This document shows, in pieces, positions 10,680 through 21,010 of a stretch of 64,000 nt of DNA (position 1 is the stretch's first letter; every line of letters starts with the position of its first letter). Under the pieces are notes generated by a model. The model was not told the DNA's origin. It ran no database searches and saw nothing but the letters and a program-made list of their open reading frames with translations. Position numbers and translations under genes: made by a program. This DNA is from Ovis canadensis (taxonomy: Eukaryota; Chordata; Mammalia; Artiodactyla; Bovidae): contig NC_091250.1 of the NCBI RefSeq assembly GCF_042477335.2, positions 129,677,384 through 129,741,383 on the forward strand, written 5' to 3'.

Positions 10680-11010
10680 AGCCTTCACACCACAACTGGA
10701 GAATCCCTGCACCACAACTAACGCACCATCACAACACAACTAGAGAATCCATGCGGTACAACTGCTGAGGCCTCACACCACAACTGGAGAATCCAGTCAC
10801 CATAACTGCTGAGCCCTTACACCATAACTAGAGAATCCACTAACCACAACTTCTAGGTCCTCAGACCACAGCGTAGAATCCATGCACCTCAACGGCTGAG
10901 GCCTCACACCACAGCTGGAGAATCCATGCACCACAATGAGAGATCCCACATGACAACCAGGATCCAGCACGCCACGACTAAGACCTGATGCAGCCAAATA
11001 AATAAATGCT
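10680..11010 (+). repeat. 44-bp tandem array inside a CHR-like SINE tail
   Basis: Six units start at 10686, 10730, 10774, 10818, 10862 and 10905, a steady 44-bp period with one 43-bp step. Each unit holds a CACACCACAACTGGAGAATCC-like half and a CACCACAACTGCTGAGGCCT-like half. The array runs into a CHR-type ending (CTGATGCAGCCAAATAAATA), so it looks like the middle of a CHR SINE expanded in tandem. Units differ by 10-25 percent by eye. Confidence 0.88.
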
Positions 11011-11040
11011 AACAACAACCAAAAAAAAGTGATTAAAACA

Positions 11041-11166
11041 TCAGGGGCAAGACTCCGTTAGCACGTACTGTTTTGTTCCTAATAAACACTTCACTTGTTT
11101 CACTGCTTTCCATCTCGTGGGAATTCATTTCTACATAGCTGACAGATCAGGGTCTCATCGCCACTG
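11041..11166 (+). mobile_element. ERV LTR end (family also at 30083-30413)
   Basis: CAATAAACACTT-like polyadenylation region followed by CACTGCTTTCCATCTCGTGG and AATTCATTT. The copy near 30340-30385 has the matching ACTACTTTCCATCTTTGTGTG and AATTCTTTG. Both run into a tRNA-Glu-like segment. Confidence 0.6.
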
Positions 11167-11238
11167 TCACTGGTGGTCTAGTGGCCAGGATTCAGCACCC
11201 TCACTGCTGCGGACTGAGTTCAGTCTCTGGCCAGGAAA
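11167..11238 (+). other. tRNA-Glu(CTC)-like segment behind an LTR
   Basis: Exactly 72 bases from TCACTGGTGGTCTAGTGG to CTGGCCAGGAAA match the length and layout of tRNA-Glu, with the box A and box B positions recognisable and CTC at the anticodon. Acceptor-stem and T-arm substitutions make it unlikely to be a working tRNA. A related, more decayed segment lies after the LTR at 30414-30480. Confidence 0.65.
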
Positions 11239-12345
11239 TCAAAATTCTACTTCCAGCTGCAGCAGGCCAAAGTCACCTGAGATCAGGCCCAGTGCCCAAA
11301 TGCCTAGGTCAGCCAGGTAGGCAATGCTAGTGGGCACTGGGTGACCGAAAGCCGAGCGCTGCCGGGGGGAGGACTGAAGGGGCATGGCCCTGGGTGAGGG
11401 TGAAGTTCTCTTGTTTCTCCCACTCCTCCTGACCATGTAACACCAATGTTAGATGATTATGGCAGAGCATGAGCCGGGGTGGGCGGGGTTGGGGGGCGTT
11501 TGTGCTGAGGCAGGAGCATTTTCTTTCCTAGATCAGCCTGCTCAGAAGGTCAATGCTGGAGCAAGGGAGAATCATCCATTCCCAGCTCCTCTCTCAGCTT
11601 CTCCTCTCTGCTTCTTCACTGCTGTTACCCTGACACCCACACAGTCACACTGCTGCAAAGAAGACCTTGGGTGCCCAAGCCTGGAGGGTGGAAAGGAAAA
11701 TACCCTTGACCTGGTCAGGGACACAAGATTCCTTCTGCATGATGTAATTCACAATCTCCTTTTGAGAAGGAACTCACTGTCCAGATAAAACTGGTTTCTG
11801 CTAAATTTTTAATAGAGTTCAGATTTGGTCTCGGAAAGTAGTTATCCACCCGCAGAGAGACGGTTGGCTGACAGAGGTCAGGCACTTAGTGATCTTTAAC
11901 TGGGCGTTCTTTTCTACTTGTGTTCACACTAACAATAGTGATCTAACCACTTCCATTTCTAGTCCCTGGAAAGATCTCCAGCAAGATAGGTCTTTTTGAG
12001 GGACCTCTTAACCTTTATAAGTTTGAGAACAAAACTTCAAACTTTGGGAAGAACACATATTCATAATCAAATTCAGGGGGAACCTTTTTTTTCTTAGCAA
12101 AGAGGTGGAAACGGAGGTTGTGACTGTGCTGCTGTGGATCAGCCCTGCGCAGGCACTGCCCTGTCCCTGGCTGCCACAGGTTTTCCTGTCTCCATGAAGG
12201 CGGCCCCAGACCCACCCCTTTCTGTCCCATGTCTTGACCCAGCAGGTCTGAGAGCTGTTCTCTGGGTCTGGCAGACTCTTTTCTTGAACGAACTTTAGCC
12301 AACATCCTCTGTTGTTGTTTATTTGCTAATTCACGTCTGACTCTT
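11239..12345. other. Unique sequence, no gene recognised
   Basis: Mixed composition with short open frames only. The first 60 bases still align loosely with the sequence after the tRNA-like segment at 30480, so they are probably ERV internal sequence. I see nothing I can name in the rest. Confidence 0.45.
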
Positions 12346-12590
12346 TTGCGACTCTAATACTTTGGCCACCTGACACGAAGCACCGACTCTTTGGAAAAGA
12401 CCCTGATGCTGGTAAAGATTAAGGACAGGAGAAGGGGGCAACAGAAGATGAGATGATTGGATGGCATCATTGACTCAATGGAACTGAGTTTGAGTAAACT
12501 CTGGGAGATGGTGAAGGACAGGAAAGTGCTTCTGTTCATGGGGTCGCGAAGAGTCAGACAAGACTTAGCAACTGAACAATAACAATGGAC
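12346..12590 (+). mobile_element. BovB 3' end fragment
   Basis: TAATACTTTGGCCACCTGA through the GACTCAATGGAACTGAG block to AGTCAGACAAGACTTAGCAACTG. Typical diverged BovB 3' terminus. Confidence 0.88.
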
Positions 12591-12955
12591 TGCAGCCCAC
12601 CAGGCTCCTTCTGTCCATGGAATTTTCCAGGAAAGAATACTGGTGAAGTGAAGTGAAGTCGCTCAGTCGTGTCCGACTCTTTGCGACCCCATGGACTGTA
12701 GCCTACCAGGTTCCTTTGTCCATGGGATTTTCCAAGCAATAGTACTGGAGTGGATTGCCATTTCCTTCTCCAGGCAATCTTCCCGACCCAGGGATCGAAC
12801 CCAGGTCTCCCACATTGTAGACAGACGCTTTACCGTCTAAGCCAACACTGGAGTGGGTTGCTATTTCCTTCTCCAATGGATCTTCATGACCCAGGGATCA
12901 AACCCGTGTCTCTTGCATTGGCAGGTAGATTCTTTACCACTACGCCGCTAGGGAA
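12586..12955 (-). mobile_element. Bov-tA SINE, split by a second SINE
   Basis: Outer reverse-strand SINE in two parts: 12586-12645 (TGGACTGCAGCCCACCAGG to AAAGAATACTG) and 12846-12955 (ACTGGAGTGGGTTGC to the tRNA-like head). The break falls inside its AATACTGGAGTGG block. Confidence 0.85.
12646..12845 (-). mobile_element. Bov-tA SINE nested in another SINE
   Basis: Complete reverse-strand SINE starting with a (GTGAA)n-like stretch and GTCGCTCAGTCGTGTCCGAC, and ending at the complement of its tRNA-like head. It interrupts an older copy of the same family, so it is the younger insertion. Confidence 0.85.
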
Positions 12956-12999
12956 GCGCCAGTGTTCTCTGAGCCCTCTTTAATGCTATGGCCTCAGGT

Positions 13000-13440
13000 T
13001 TCATCCTTCGATCTGCCTAACCCAACTGTGGCAAATATCAACCAAAACACTTAGAAAGGCTGCAAACAAGGAAAAAAAAAAACTTATTTGAAGTCTAAGA
13101 ATTACAATTCAGGAGATATATTCAGGTATTAATAAAACCAAGAGTGTTCAGGGGCTTATACAGGCAAGGCCACAGGTGGCTAAAGCTGCTTGGTGAGGAT
13201 GTTGATGGATTCTGATAGAAGTCATGGAACATTTGTCCTTAAAGGAATCACAAGTTGTTTTTGGACAAGGTCTGATAAGTAGATAGACTGTCAGGAGCTA
13301 TTTGACGAGTTATTTTAGTGTAAGTTTCAGATAAGTATCTTGGGTTCCTGGCAGGTGTTCTAGATGGCTTCCTTAGGAAAACAAGTGCTCAGAAGGTCAG
13401 ATTCACCCAGGCTGAGACGCATATGTCACACTTCCTCAGC
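13000..13440 (-). mobile_element. ERV LTR, reverse copy of the 5738-6240 family
   Basis: Its complement matches the forward LTR at 5738-6240 in order: CATCTAGAACACCTG, AAGATACTTATC, TAACTCGT, TCTACTTATC, CTTGTGATTCCTTTAAGG, and the AGCCCCTGA block. An A-rich tract lies near 13070. No internal genes. Confidence 0.68.
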
Positions 13441-13482
13441 GGCCTCCCTGCTCTGTATTACAGTCTCGGAGCAATACCAACT

Positions 13483-13600
13483 TTTTTGAAAAATTATTCA
13501 TTTTTTAACTGAAGGATAATTGCTTTACAGAATTTTGTTGTTTTCTGTCAAACCTCAACATGAGTCAGCCATAGGTACACAAGAGGGAGGAGATATGTGT
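13483..13600 (-). mobile_element. Short L1 3' end with target duplication
   Basis: A 118-bp reverse-strand L1 tail (TTTTTAACTGAAGGATAATTG, CAACATGAGTCAGCCATAGG). It is framed by a perfect 9-bp duplication, ATACCAACT, at 13474-13482 and 13601-13609. Confidence 0.85.
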
Positions 13601-13609
13601 ATACCAACT

Positions 13610-14390
13610 CTGTTTTGATTTTCAGAGTTGAGCCAGTCTCTCTCCCCGATTGCAACAGACCTGAATAGTCTTCCTTCCATTTTAACAAGCATCAGAATCT
13701 TTTCTTCAACGGGCCCTCTGACACGAGGGGTCATCTGTAACCCTTTCTTGGGAGTTCAGGCCCATCCTCTGAGGAGGGGCCCTGGGTCGGGGGTCGGGTG
13801 GGGGGCGGCAACCATTCTTGTCGGGCTTGCTGATGAGTTACTCCAGCAGGAGCCGCCCCGGTGCCTGGTGACCCTTCAGGGGTGGGGAGAATGGCTCCCT
13901 CCTGATGTCTTGGCCCTCCTCCCACAGTCATGGAGCTTAAAGTGAGTGATAGAGCGTCAATGGTGGGGTTTGGCTGTGGAGCGAGCACCTTCCCTTTGTG
14001 TTGCTGATCGGGTCCCCAGTTAAGGCGTTGCTTCCAGAGGTTTGTCCTCCCCAGACCTCACCCTATGAGGGAATCAGTCATCCAGCACATGAGTGAGGCT
14101 GACCTTTCCCTGCTCCCCAAATGATCACCAGCAGGGCCACACCGAGCCTCCCTCACAGGAGACCTGGGAAAAGGCAGCTCATCCAAAGGAGAGCCCTGGG
14201 AAGCACCAGGCTGGTGCTGAGTAGGTCGCCTGAGTTCATCTCCCCATCACCCTGACCTCCAGGTCCCATCCAGGCTCTCCCTTGACATCCAACGTTGGGC
14301 AGCTGGGGCCCTGCAGGCTTTCCCAGGAACAAATGCCTCCCCCACTGGGGAGGGGAGGAAGTGTGCAAACCTGACCTAGATCCTATGATC
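13610..14390. other. Unique GC-rich sequence
   Basis: No known exon is recognised. GC is high around 13760-13870 and open frames occur on both strands, as expected by chance in such DNA. Confidence 0.45.
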
Positions 14391-14403
14391 AGAAGCATTC
14401 CTG

Positions 14404-15160
14404 GGAATGCTCCTGCACTGTAGGTGGGAATGTAATTTGGTACAGCCACTATGGAGAACAGTATGGAGGTTTCTCAAAAAACTAAAAGTAGAGCTACTGT
14501 ATGACCCTGCAGTCCCAATCCTGGGCATATATCCAGAGAAAAACATGGCCTGAATAGATCCATGCACCTCGGTGTTCATTGCAGCACTGTTTACAACAGC
14601 CAAGACGTGGAAGCAATCTAGACGGCCGTTGACAGAGGCATGGATAGAGGAGGTGTGGTGCACATATACAGTGGAATATCACTCAGCCATTAAAAGGAAT
14701 GAAATCATGCCTTTCGCAGCAACATGGATGGACCTGGAGAGTGTCACACTGCACGAAGTATGTCAGACAGAGAAGGAGAAATAGATGACATCCCTCATAT
14801 GTGCAATCTGAAAAGAAATGATACAAATTAACTTACAAAACAGGAGACTCACAGACTTAGAAAAGGAGCTTATGGTTGCTGCGGGGAGGGGATAGTTAGG
14901 GACTTTGGGAAGGTCATGTACACACTGCTATGTTTAAAATGGATAACCAACAAGGACCTATGGTATAGCACATAGAACTATGCTCAGTGTTACGTGTCAG
15001 CCTGGTTGGGAGGGATTTTGGGGGAGAATGAATACATGTGTATGTATCGCTGAATCCCTTTGCTGTTCACCTGAAACTACCACAACATTGTTCATCAACT
15101 ATACCCTGTTACAAAATGATTTGATGTTAAAAAATAAAATTAAAATAAAAAAAAAAGAAA
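14404..15160 (+). mobile_element. Ruminant L1 3' end with target duplication
   Basis: 5'-truncated L1 carrying the end of ORF2 (phrases such as TGCAGCACTGTTTACAACAGC and CAACATGGATGGACCTGGAG), the 3' UTR and an A-rich tail. A 13-bp duplication AGAAGCATTCCTG / AGAAGTATTCCTG (14391-14403, 15161-15173) has one mismatch. Confidence 0.95.
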
Positions 15161-15173
15161 AGAAGTATTCCTG

Positions 15174-15995
15174 ACACACACAGAGCCCCAGGGGAGGCTT
15201 GCTTGTCTGACCCTGCAAGTACTGTGGGTTTAGAGAGCATCACCCAGGGGACAAGCTGGGGGGCTCCATCCGGGGCAGGACAGGCTTGTTGGGGGAACAT
15301 GGAGAGGGTTAGGGAGGATGGTGGGGGCATGAAAAAGAAGGTCTAGAAGGCAGAAGGGACAGAAAGGGTCAAGACCCTGCTGCTCTGAGAGAGCCAGCCC
15401 TGGGAAGGGAGGCCAGCGAGCCCAGGACTGGAGCCAGGGGCTGGGGACCAGGGGCTTCCGAACAGGGAATGGCTGTGGCCAGGCTGACCCTGGTAACATG
15501 GGGTTGGAGCCCCAGTTTACCCGTGACCAGGATTGTTCTGCAGGGGGCCCATGGGAGAGAGAGGGGTGGGAACCCCAGAGCAGGCCTGAGGACACGGGGA
15601 CCGAAGCCAGGAACCTCTCCAAGGCCCCCTCAGAACCATCCCTCTCCGTGGCTCCCTGCCCTACCATCTGCCTGCCGCCTAGCTCCTGGTTCCCAGGCTG
15701 CCTGGTGCTAGCAGGACTGAAAGGAGCAGTGACAGGAGGAGGCCCTGTCCCGGCACTTGTCTGCCCACAGCTCTCCAGCCTGGAGAAGGGCCACCTTCCT
15801 CCACCTCCCCTCCCACCTCCCCGCCCCTGCCCTTTCCTCACCTCCCTCCTCCTCTCAGCTGTTCCTGCTCTGGGCCCCTTCCTCACCCCTCCTCCTGCCC
15901 CACCACACTCCACCTACCCACCCTCTAAGGGGACTAAGCTGAATCTTGCAAATGGAAGCCTGAGATTTTCAGCCTCAAGTGTCGCTTCAAAGACT
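15174..15995. other. Unique GC-rich block with pyrimidine-rich end
   Basis: Long open frames on both strands (for example 15230-15913 minus) follow from GC bias; none matches a family I know. A C/T-rich stretch fills about 15795-15920. Confidence 0.5.
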
Positions 15996-16265
15996 GAGCA
16001 CGGGGCTTCCCTGGCAGTCCAGCGTAAGAATCCCCCTTGCAATGCAGGGAACATCAGTTCAACCCCAGGTCGGCTGCACGTGCTGCGGGTGACTAAGCCC
16101 GAGTGCCACAGGCACTGAGCCCGTGTGCTGCAACTGCTGATGCCCACACGCCCTGGAGTCTGTGCTCTGCAGGAAGCCCCGCAGTGAGAAGCCCACGCAC
16201 CGCAACTAGAGAAGAGCCTCTGTGCAGCAACAAGGACCCAGCACAGCCAAAAATAAATATACAGC
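15996..16265 (+). mobile_element. CHR-type SINE
   Basis: Head GGGGCTTCCCTGGCAGTCCAG, then CACTGAGCCCGTGTGCTGC and GCAACTAGAGAAGAGCC, with tail CACAGCCAAAAATAAATATA. Confidence 0.92.
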
Positions 16266-16518
16266 CACGTGGAGGGAAGATGTGCCCCCGGTACAGACTC
16301 TCCCTCTCCCTTGCGTCTTTTCCCCATGCAAAACTTGATGCGATTGAACTAATTTATATGCGATTTAATTTCTTTTCGAACTCAGTATTATCACCTGCAT
16401 TCTCAAGCTCTGGCGCTCACTGAACACCCCGTGCCATGCGGGGGAATCCCAGGAACACATTTTGAAAACCTGTGGATGATTAAGTATTCTCAAACTCGGA
16501 TAACATCAGAAGCACTAG

Positions 16519-16645
16519 AGGGACTTCCCTGGCGGTCCTGCCATTAAGACTCTGAGCTTCCGACGTAGGGGTGTTGGGCTCAATCCCTGCTGGGGGAACT
16601 AAGCTCCTGCGTGCCACTGGGGTGTGGCCCCAAAAAAAGGATAAC
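16519..16645 (+). mobile_element. Short tRNA-Glu SINE (CHR-1-like)
   Basis: GGGACTTCCCTGGCGGTCC head and a short tail GTGTGGCCCCAAAAAAAGG, without the long CHR body. Confidence 0.85.
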
Positions 16646-16685
16646 CAGGTAACTTGGATTAAAAACAAAAAAAAGTAAGGGGTCA

Positions 16686-16895
16686 GTGACAAATCATTCA
16701 GTCATGTCAGACTCTTCAAGACCCCACGAACTGTGGTCCACCAGGCTCCTCTGTCCATGGAATTCTCTAGGCAAGAATACTGGAGTGGGCAGCCATTTCC
16801 TTCTCCAGGGGATCTTCCCGACCCAGAGATTAAACCCCAGTCTCCTGCAGTGCAGGCAGACTCTTGACTGTCTGACCCACCTGGGAAGCCCTTCA
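16686..16895 (-). mobile_element. Bov-tA SINE
   Basis: Reverse strand: TTCAGTCATGTCAGACTCTTC at the left and the tRNA-like head complement CACCTGGGAAGCCC at the right. Confidence 0.93.
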
Positions 16896-17281
16896 ATACA
16901 CCTGGCCTGCAGCTGGTGTTGAAGCCCAGAACAGCTGGAGGAGCTCCAGGCTCAGCAGTGCCCAGAGCCTTGTGTGCAGCCCAACGCCTGGCACAGTCAG
17001 AGCTTCATGCATGCGGCTGACTGCCAAGCTACGAACTTCCAGAGCCTCCCTTCCCAGGTATCCTGCCACGTGGAGACCCTGCTCAGTGTACCGTGGAATT
17101 TGTGGCTGCAGGACTGGGCCGGCAGTGGCCCCTGCTGCTGCTTTCCGGATCTGCACCGTGGTGGTGCTTGGTCCTCACTTGCCCACTGACGTCACAGGAG
17201 CAGGCTATCAGAGGCACCCCCACCACCTGGCCTTCCAAAGACCCTGGGGCCCACGAGCTGGGTGCCTGAGCAAGGCAGAGA
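16896..17281. other. Unique GC-rich sequence with a CRE palindrome
   Basis: No exon recognised. It contains a perfect TGACGTCA at 17187-17194. Confidence 0.5.
17187..17194. promoter_or_regulatory. CRE palindrome TGACGTCA
   Basis: Full 8-bp CREB/ATF consensus in unique DNA. A second perfect copy lies 449 bp to the right, at 17636-17643. No TSS is known nearby. Confidence 0.4.
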
Positions 17282-17405
17282 GCAGCCCTGGGCCTTATTT
17301 ACTTCATCTGTAACCTGGGGTGATGTCTGTTCCTTGCCAGGTAGTTGTGAGGAATAGAGCTAGCTTGATGCCAGCAGGAGATAGGTGCTCAATAAACCTA
17401 ACGCA
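17282..17405 (+). mobile_element. MIR
   Basis: TTCATCTGTAACCTGGGGTG, GTAGTTGTGAGGAATAGAGC and GGTGCTCAATAAAC are the typical 3' half of a mammalian-wide MIR. Confidence 0.8.
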
Positions 17406-18130
17406 GAGAATTTTAATGAAGTAACATCCACAGAGCGAGTGGCACACCAACGACAGAGGACCGAGGGGGCGCGCGTCCCGGGAATACTCACGTTACAGCC
17501 CGTCGTGCAGTCCAAAGGCAATCCCCTTCAAAACATGAAGGTTAAGGTAAATATTGCGTCCTGCACTGCAAAACACAATTCAAGTTTGGCCTGAAAACAA
17601 GCAAACAAACAAAAAACCCTATAGATTGCTTCCTGTGACGTCACAGACGTCAGGGCCGCTCACAGCTTCTCGGAGTCCCAGTGCTCTCTTACGGTCCTGC
17701 TCCAAGTCCATGTGATGGCAAAGGTAGCACAGACTCTGCCAAGGCCCAGCACTGCCCAGGCATGCTCATCGTGGACGCCAAGCCCATCTCCTCTGGACCG
17801 GAAGGTACAGGGATGCTGTGGGCAACCGGCCCAAGGACCCAGACGCGCGGATGGAGGCCGCGAGGTGGACTTTGGCCAGTTCACAGCATCGCAGCTGCGC
17901 TCCAGCCAGCTGGTCCCAGGCACTTTGAGCAGGGAGAATTCAACAGATGCCCTGAAGATCCAGATTCCTGAAGGATGACCAGGCAGGATCAAGCAGCAGG
18001 CCCTGGCTACCAGAAAGCCCTTGTTGATAATTATTTTCCTGGGCTGAGCCCAGTGATGCCTCTCTGATTAATAAAATCCTCATGAAATAGCACTGGTCTC
18101 AGAGAAACTGATGGTTTCCTTAAATCTCGG
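17406..18130. other. Unique sequence with CRE and transcript-like end
   Basis: CpG-rich patch at 17460-17515, a perfect CRE at 17636-17643, then a stretch with short open plus-strand frames (17681-17978) ending before an AATAAA at about 18070. The last part resembles the 3' end of an mRNA, perhaps a processed pseudogene or a last exon. I could not name the parent gene. Confidence 0.35.
17636..17643. promoter_or_regulatory. CRE palindrome TGACGTCA
   Basis: Perfect CREB/ATF site, followed at once by CAGACGTCAGG, which holds a second half-site. It lies in unique DNA. Confidence 0.45.
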
Positions 18131-18613
18131 TGTTAGGGGAAGCACGCTGACTGAAACCGCCCACCCTGGCCAGGCACCATTGTAACCAATTGCATGAGTT
18201 GTTTTACCACAGGAGCTCCTGGTAAGGAACATGGAACTAATACGCCACCACCAACGGGAAGAGTTCGGGGAAAGGTCAAAAGGAGACACCACGTGTCCAA
18301 CCACCTCCCAGAATCCTTCTCTCTGGCATCCATCTTGGCTGAACAAGGTGTGCACCGCCAGGAAGGACTGAGTCAGAATGATTGGCTAAAGACAACCCAG
18401 AAACTAATCCCATCACCATAAAACCCAAGACCTCAAGCCATGTGGCAGAGCTGTTCTCCTGGGTTCCCTTACCCTACTGCTCTCCATCCAGGCGCCCTTT
18501 CCCAATAAAGTCTCTTGCTTTGTCAGCACATGTGTCTCTTCAGACAATTCATTTCTGAGTGTTTGACAAAAGCCCAGTTTCGGGCCCTGGAAGGGGTCCC
18601 CTTTCCTGCAACA
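18131..18613 (+). mobile_element. Solo ERV LTR (BTLTR1-like)
   Basis: 483 bp with terminal TGTTAGGGGAAGC ... CCTGCAACA, so TG/CA ends are intact. A polyadenylation signal lies in CCAATAAAGTCTCTTGC near 18504. The flanking bases TCGG and TCAG are a possible 4-bp target duplication with one mismatch. No internal retroviral sequence lies on either side, so it is a recombination-derived solo LTR. Confidence 0.88.
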
Positions 18614-19003
18614 TCAGCACCACTCCCAACACATACACACAGCAAATAATCCGCTGATTTATCACTTAATGCTCACTGCCTGCCCAGCAGACAGACACAG
18701 ATACAAACAACACAGAATCCACTCACAGGTCATTTCCCGAGTGCCCGCCATGTGCCAGCCTGATGGCAGAGGTACAGTCCCTAGCTTTTGCTGATTCATC
18801 AGCACAAAGTGAGCACCACGTTGTACTGAACCCAAGGGAAGCACATGGAACCCAAGTACATCGATCTAGTCAGTCAGTCATGTAGCCACTCATCAAACCC
18901 TGGCCCCTGCATCTCTCCAAACACGTTTTTTTTTTCAAGTAACATATTCTTGGTACAATACTTTTTTTTTTTTTTTTGCCACCAAAACCATAAAACACAA
19001 TGT
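18614..19003. other. No gene seen; poly-T runs
   Basis: Short open frames only. Two T tracts, near 18927-18935 and 18962-18977, could be complements of decayed retroposon tails. Confidence 0.4.
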
Positions 19004-19132
19004 GTATGCTCAGTCCTGTCTGACTCTTTGTGACCCCACAGACTGTAGCCCACCAGGCTCCACTGTCCATGGAATTCCCCAGGCAAGAATACTGGAGTGG
19101 GTTGCCATTTCCTCCTCCAGGGGAGCTTCCAC
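19004..19132 (-). mobile_element. Bov-tA SINE, head missing
   Basis: Reverse strand: CTCAGTCCTGTCTGACTC through CCATTTCCTCCTCCAGGGGA. The tRNA-related head is absent. Confidence 0.9.
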
Positions 19133-19483
19133 AATAACAAAGAAATGAAGAAATGAATTACAAGTGAGGATTAAAATCACCAGTGAAAAACTGCCCAGAT
19201 AGGTGCCTTTACAATTTTATGAAACTGTCTTTAGAAAGTAACCCATGATGCAAGTGAGCTCTTGGGTCAATAATTTACCCTGGTTTTGAGATTCCTTTTT
19301 TCTTTTTTTCCTTTAAATACCCAGCAGTTGAAGTCTATTCTTAACGTTTGAAGACATATTCACCAGAGTAGAGATGATCGTCACCGAGAGATCCTGGACT
19401 TGGTGATGAACTAGTCAAATCTGAGGCTTTGGTTGATTCCTCGACTGGGAAGGGATGGCCCCTGTTGTCATTGTTGTTATTAT
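19133..19483. other. No gene or repeat recognised
   Basis: AT-rich with a T-rich patch near 19293-19310. Nothing I can name. Confidence 0.35.
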
Positions 19484-19650
19484 TTATTTACCCTGGTTGT
19501 ATCAGGTCTTAGTTGCAGCATACAGGATCTTTGGTTGAGGTGTGTGCGGACTCAGTAGTTGCGTTGTGGGCTTAGTTGCCCTGAAGCACGTGTAATCTTA
19601 GTTTCCCAGCAAGAAATCAAACCACATCCTGTCCAGTGGGTTCATCTATG
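19484..19650 (-). mobile_element. CHR-type SINE (diverged)
   Basis: The complement of the CHR body: TTAGTTGCAGCATACAGGAT, GGGCTTAGTTGCCCTG and CAGCAAGAAATCAAACC. Confidence 0.72.
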
Positions 19651-19727
19651 AAATGAATGGTGGCTGCTTGTTTTCCTAAACTCGATGGTGGAGAAATATC
19701 TGATTTGGGTTAAAATTTTTTTTCATC

Positions 19728-20158
19728 TGTTAGCAACCCAAATGTCCATCTACAGATAAATAAATGAGCAAAATGTGGTCTGCTCACATGATGGACTGTT
19801 ACTCAGCCTTCAGAAGGAAAGAATCCTAACACATGCAGCAAACTGAATGAAGTGAATGAAGCCGGAAGACATTATTCTGAGTGAAACAAGCCAGTCATGA
19901 AAAAGACAAGTTCTGTGTAATTCCACTTACATGAGGTCCCTAGAGTCATCAAATCCACAGAGACATAAAGTGGAGTGGTAGGGGCCAGGGGCAGGAGTGA
20001 TGTTGTCTAATGGGTTTAATGCATCCGTTTTGCAAGATGAAAAGTTTTGGAGATTGGTTGCATGATGATATGAATACATGTAACAATACTGAACTGCATG
20101 TACTCTTAGAAATGGTTAAGATGGTAAATTTTATTGTTTTTATCACAATAAAAAATTC
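19728..20158 (+). mobile_element. Old L1 3' end
   Basis: CCCAAATGTCCATCTACAG, ACTCAGCCTTCAGAAGGAAAG, AACATGTAACAATACTGAACTG-like blocks and a final ATCACAATAAAAAATT place this at the 3' end of an ancient mammalian L1. Confidence 0.8.
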
Positions 20159-20854
20159 TCCTTTGACCCAGTAGTCTAAGGTTAAAAATGGAATTCATTT
20201 CTGGGAAATTATCTGAGCACAAACAGATGATGATAACAGCCTGGGATTATAAATGGGAGCCCCCAAATCTGTAATTTGTAATCCTACCAGTGGGGCGGAT
20301 GCACTGCCCAGGACCCTTTTCCCAACTGGGACTCCAAATTGCTGTTACTTGGGACTTTCTAGCACTATTCAAATCTGAATATAGGAACTGGCCCAATTGG
20401 GTGCTGTATATACACTATCACTTCTCTCTGTGGTTTCAAATCTAAAATGAAAGTAAAACTTTTGGCAAAACAACTGAGTTGGAGGAAGTCTAAGGCACTG
20501 CTCTCCTTCACAGCTTCCTCACCCAGAAACAGCCAATTATAATTGTTACAAGGCAGTTCATGGAGATATTTGATGCCAAATGTTTTGGAGTTGGACAAAT
20601 CCAGAACTGGTTCCTAGTTCCTCCAATTAGTTGCTCAGTTGTCCAATTACTTGGACAAATTGGTTAACCTGAACACATCTCTCTGGATCTGAATGTCCAC
20701 CTACCACCCTAAGGTGGGCATGAGGCATATGATCCTTAGTAATCATAGTATGATCCGCATGGTTCATAACAATTGTATGGCATAATTTATCCTAGATTTT
20801 ACACCTCTTGTCTTGATGTGATTGTTAATAGTGTCCCGTTTCACTCCCCAAACT
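20159..20854. other. No gene seen
   Basis: AT-rich sequence with short frames. Part may be old L1 or LTR DNA but no clear match stands out. Confidence 0.35.
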
Positions 20855-21010
20855 TCCCTAGTTTGGTAAATTGGACTTTATTAAAATTATGAACTTCTAT
20901 TTACCAAAAGACACTACTATTAATAGAAGGGAAAAAAAAGTCACCACTAAGAGAGTGAAAAGTCACATTGCAGAGTGGGAGAAGATATTTTCAATAGATA
21001 TTTCTGACAA

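Noticed and set aside
11167-11238. Functional tRNA-Glu gene
   Set aside because: Substitutions in the acceptor stem and T-arm, no clear terminator T-run, and position directly behind an LTR argue for a relic.
15230-15913. 227-codon minus-strand frame
   Set aside because: Composition-driven, mirrored by a plus-strand frame, no known family.
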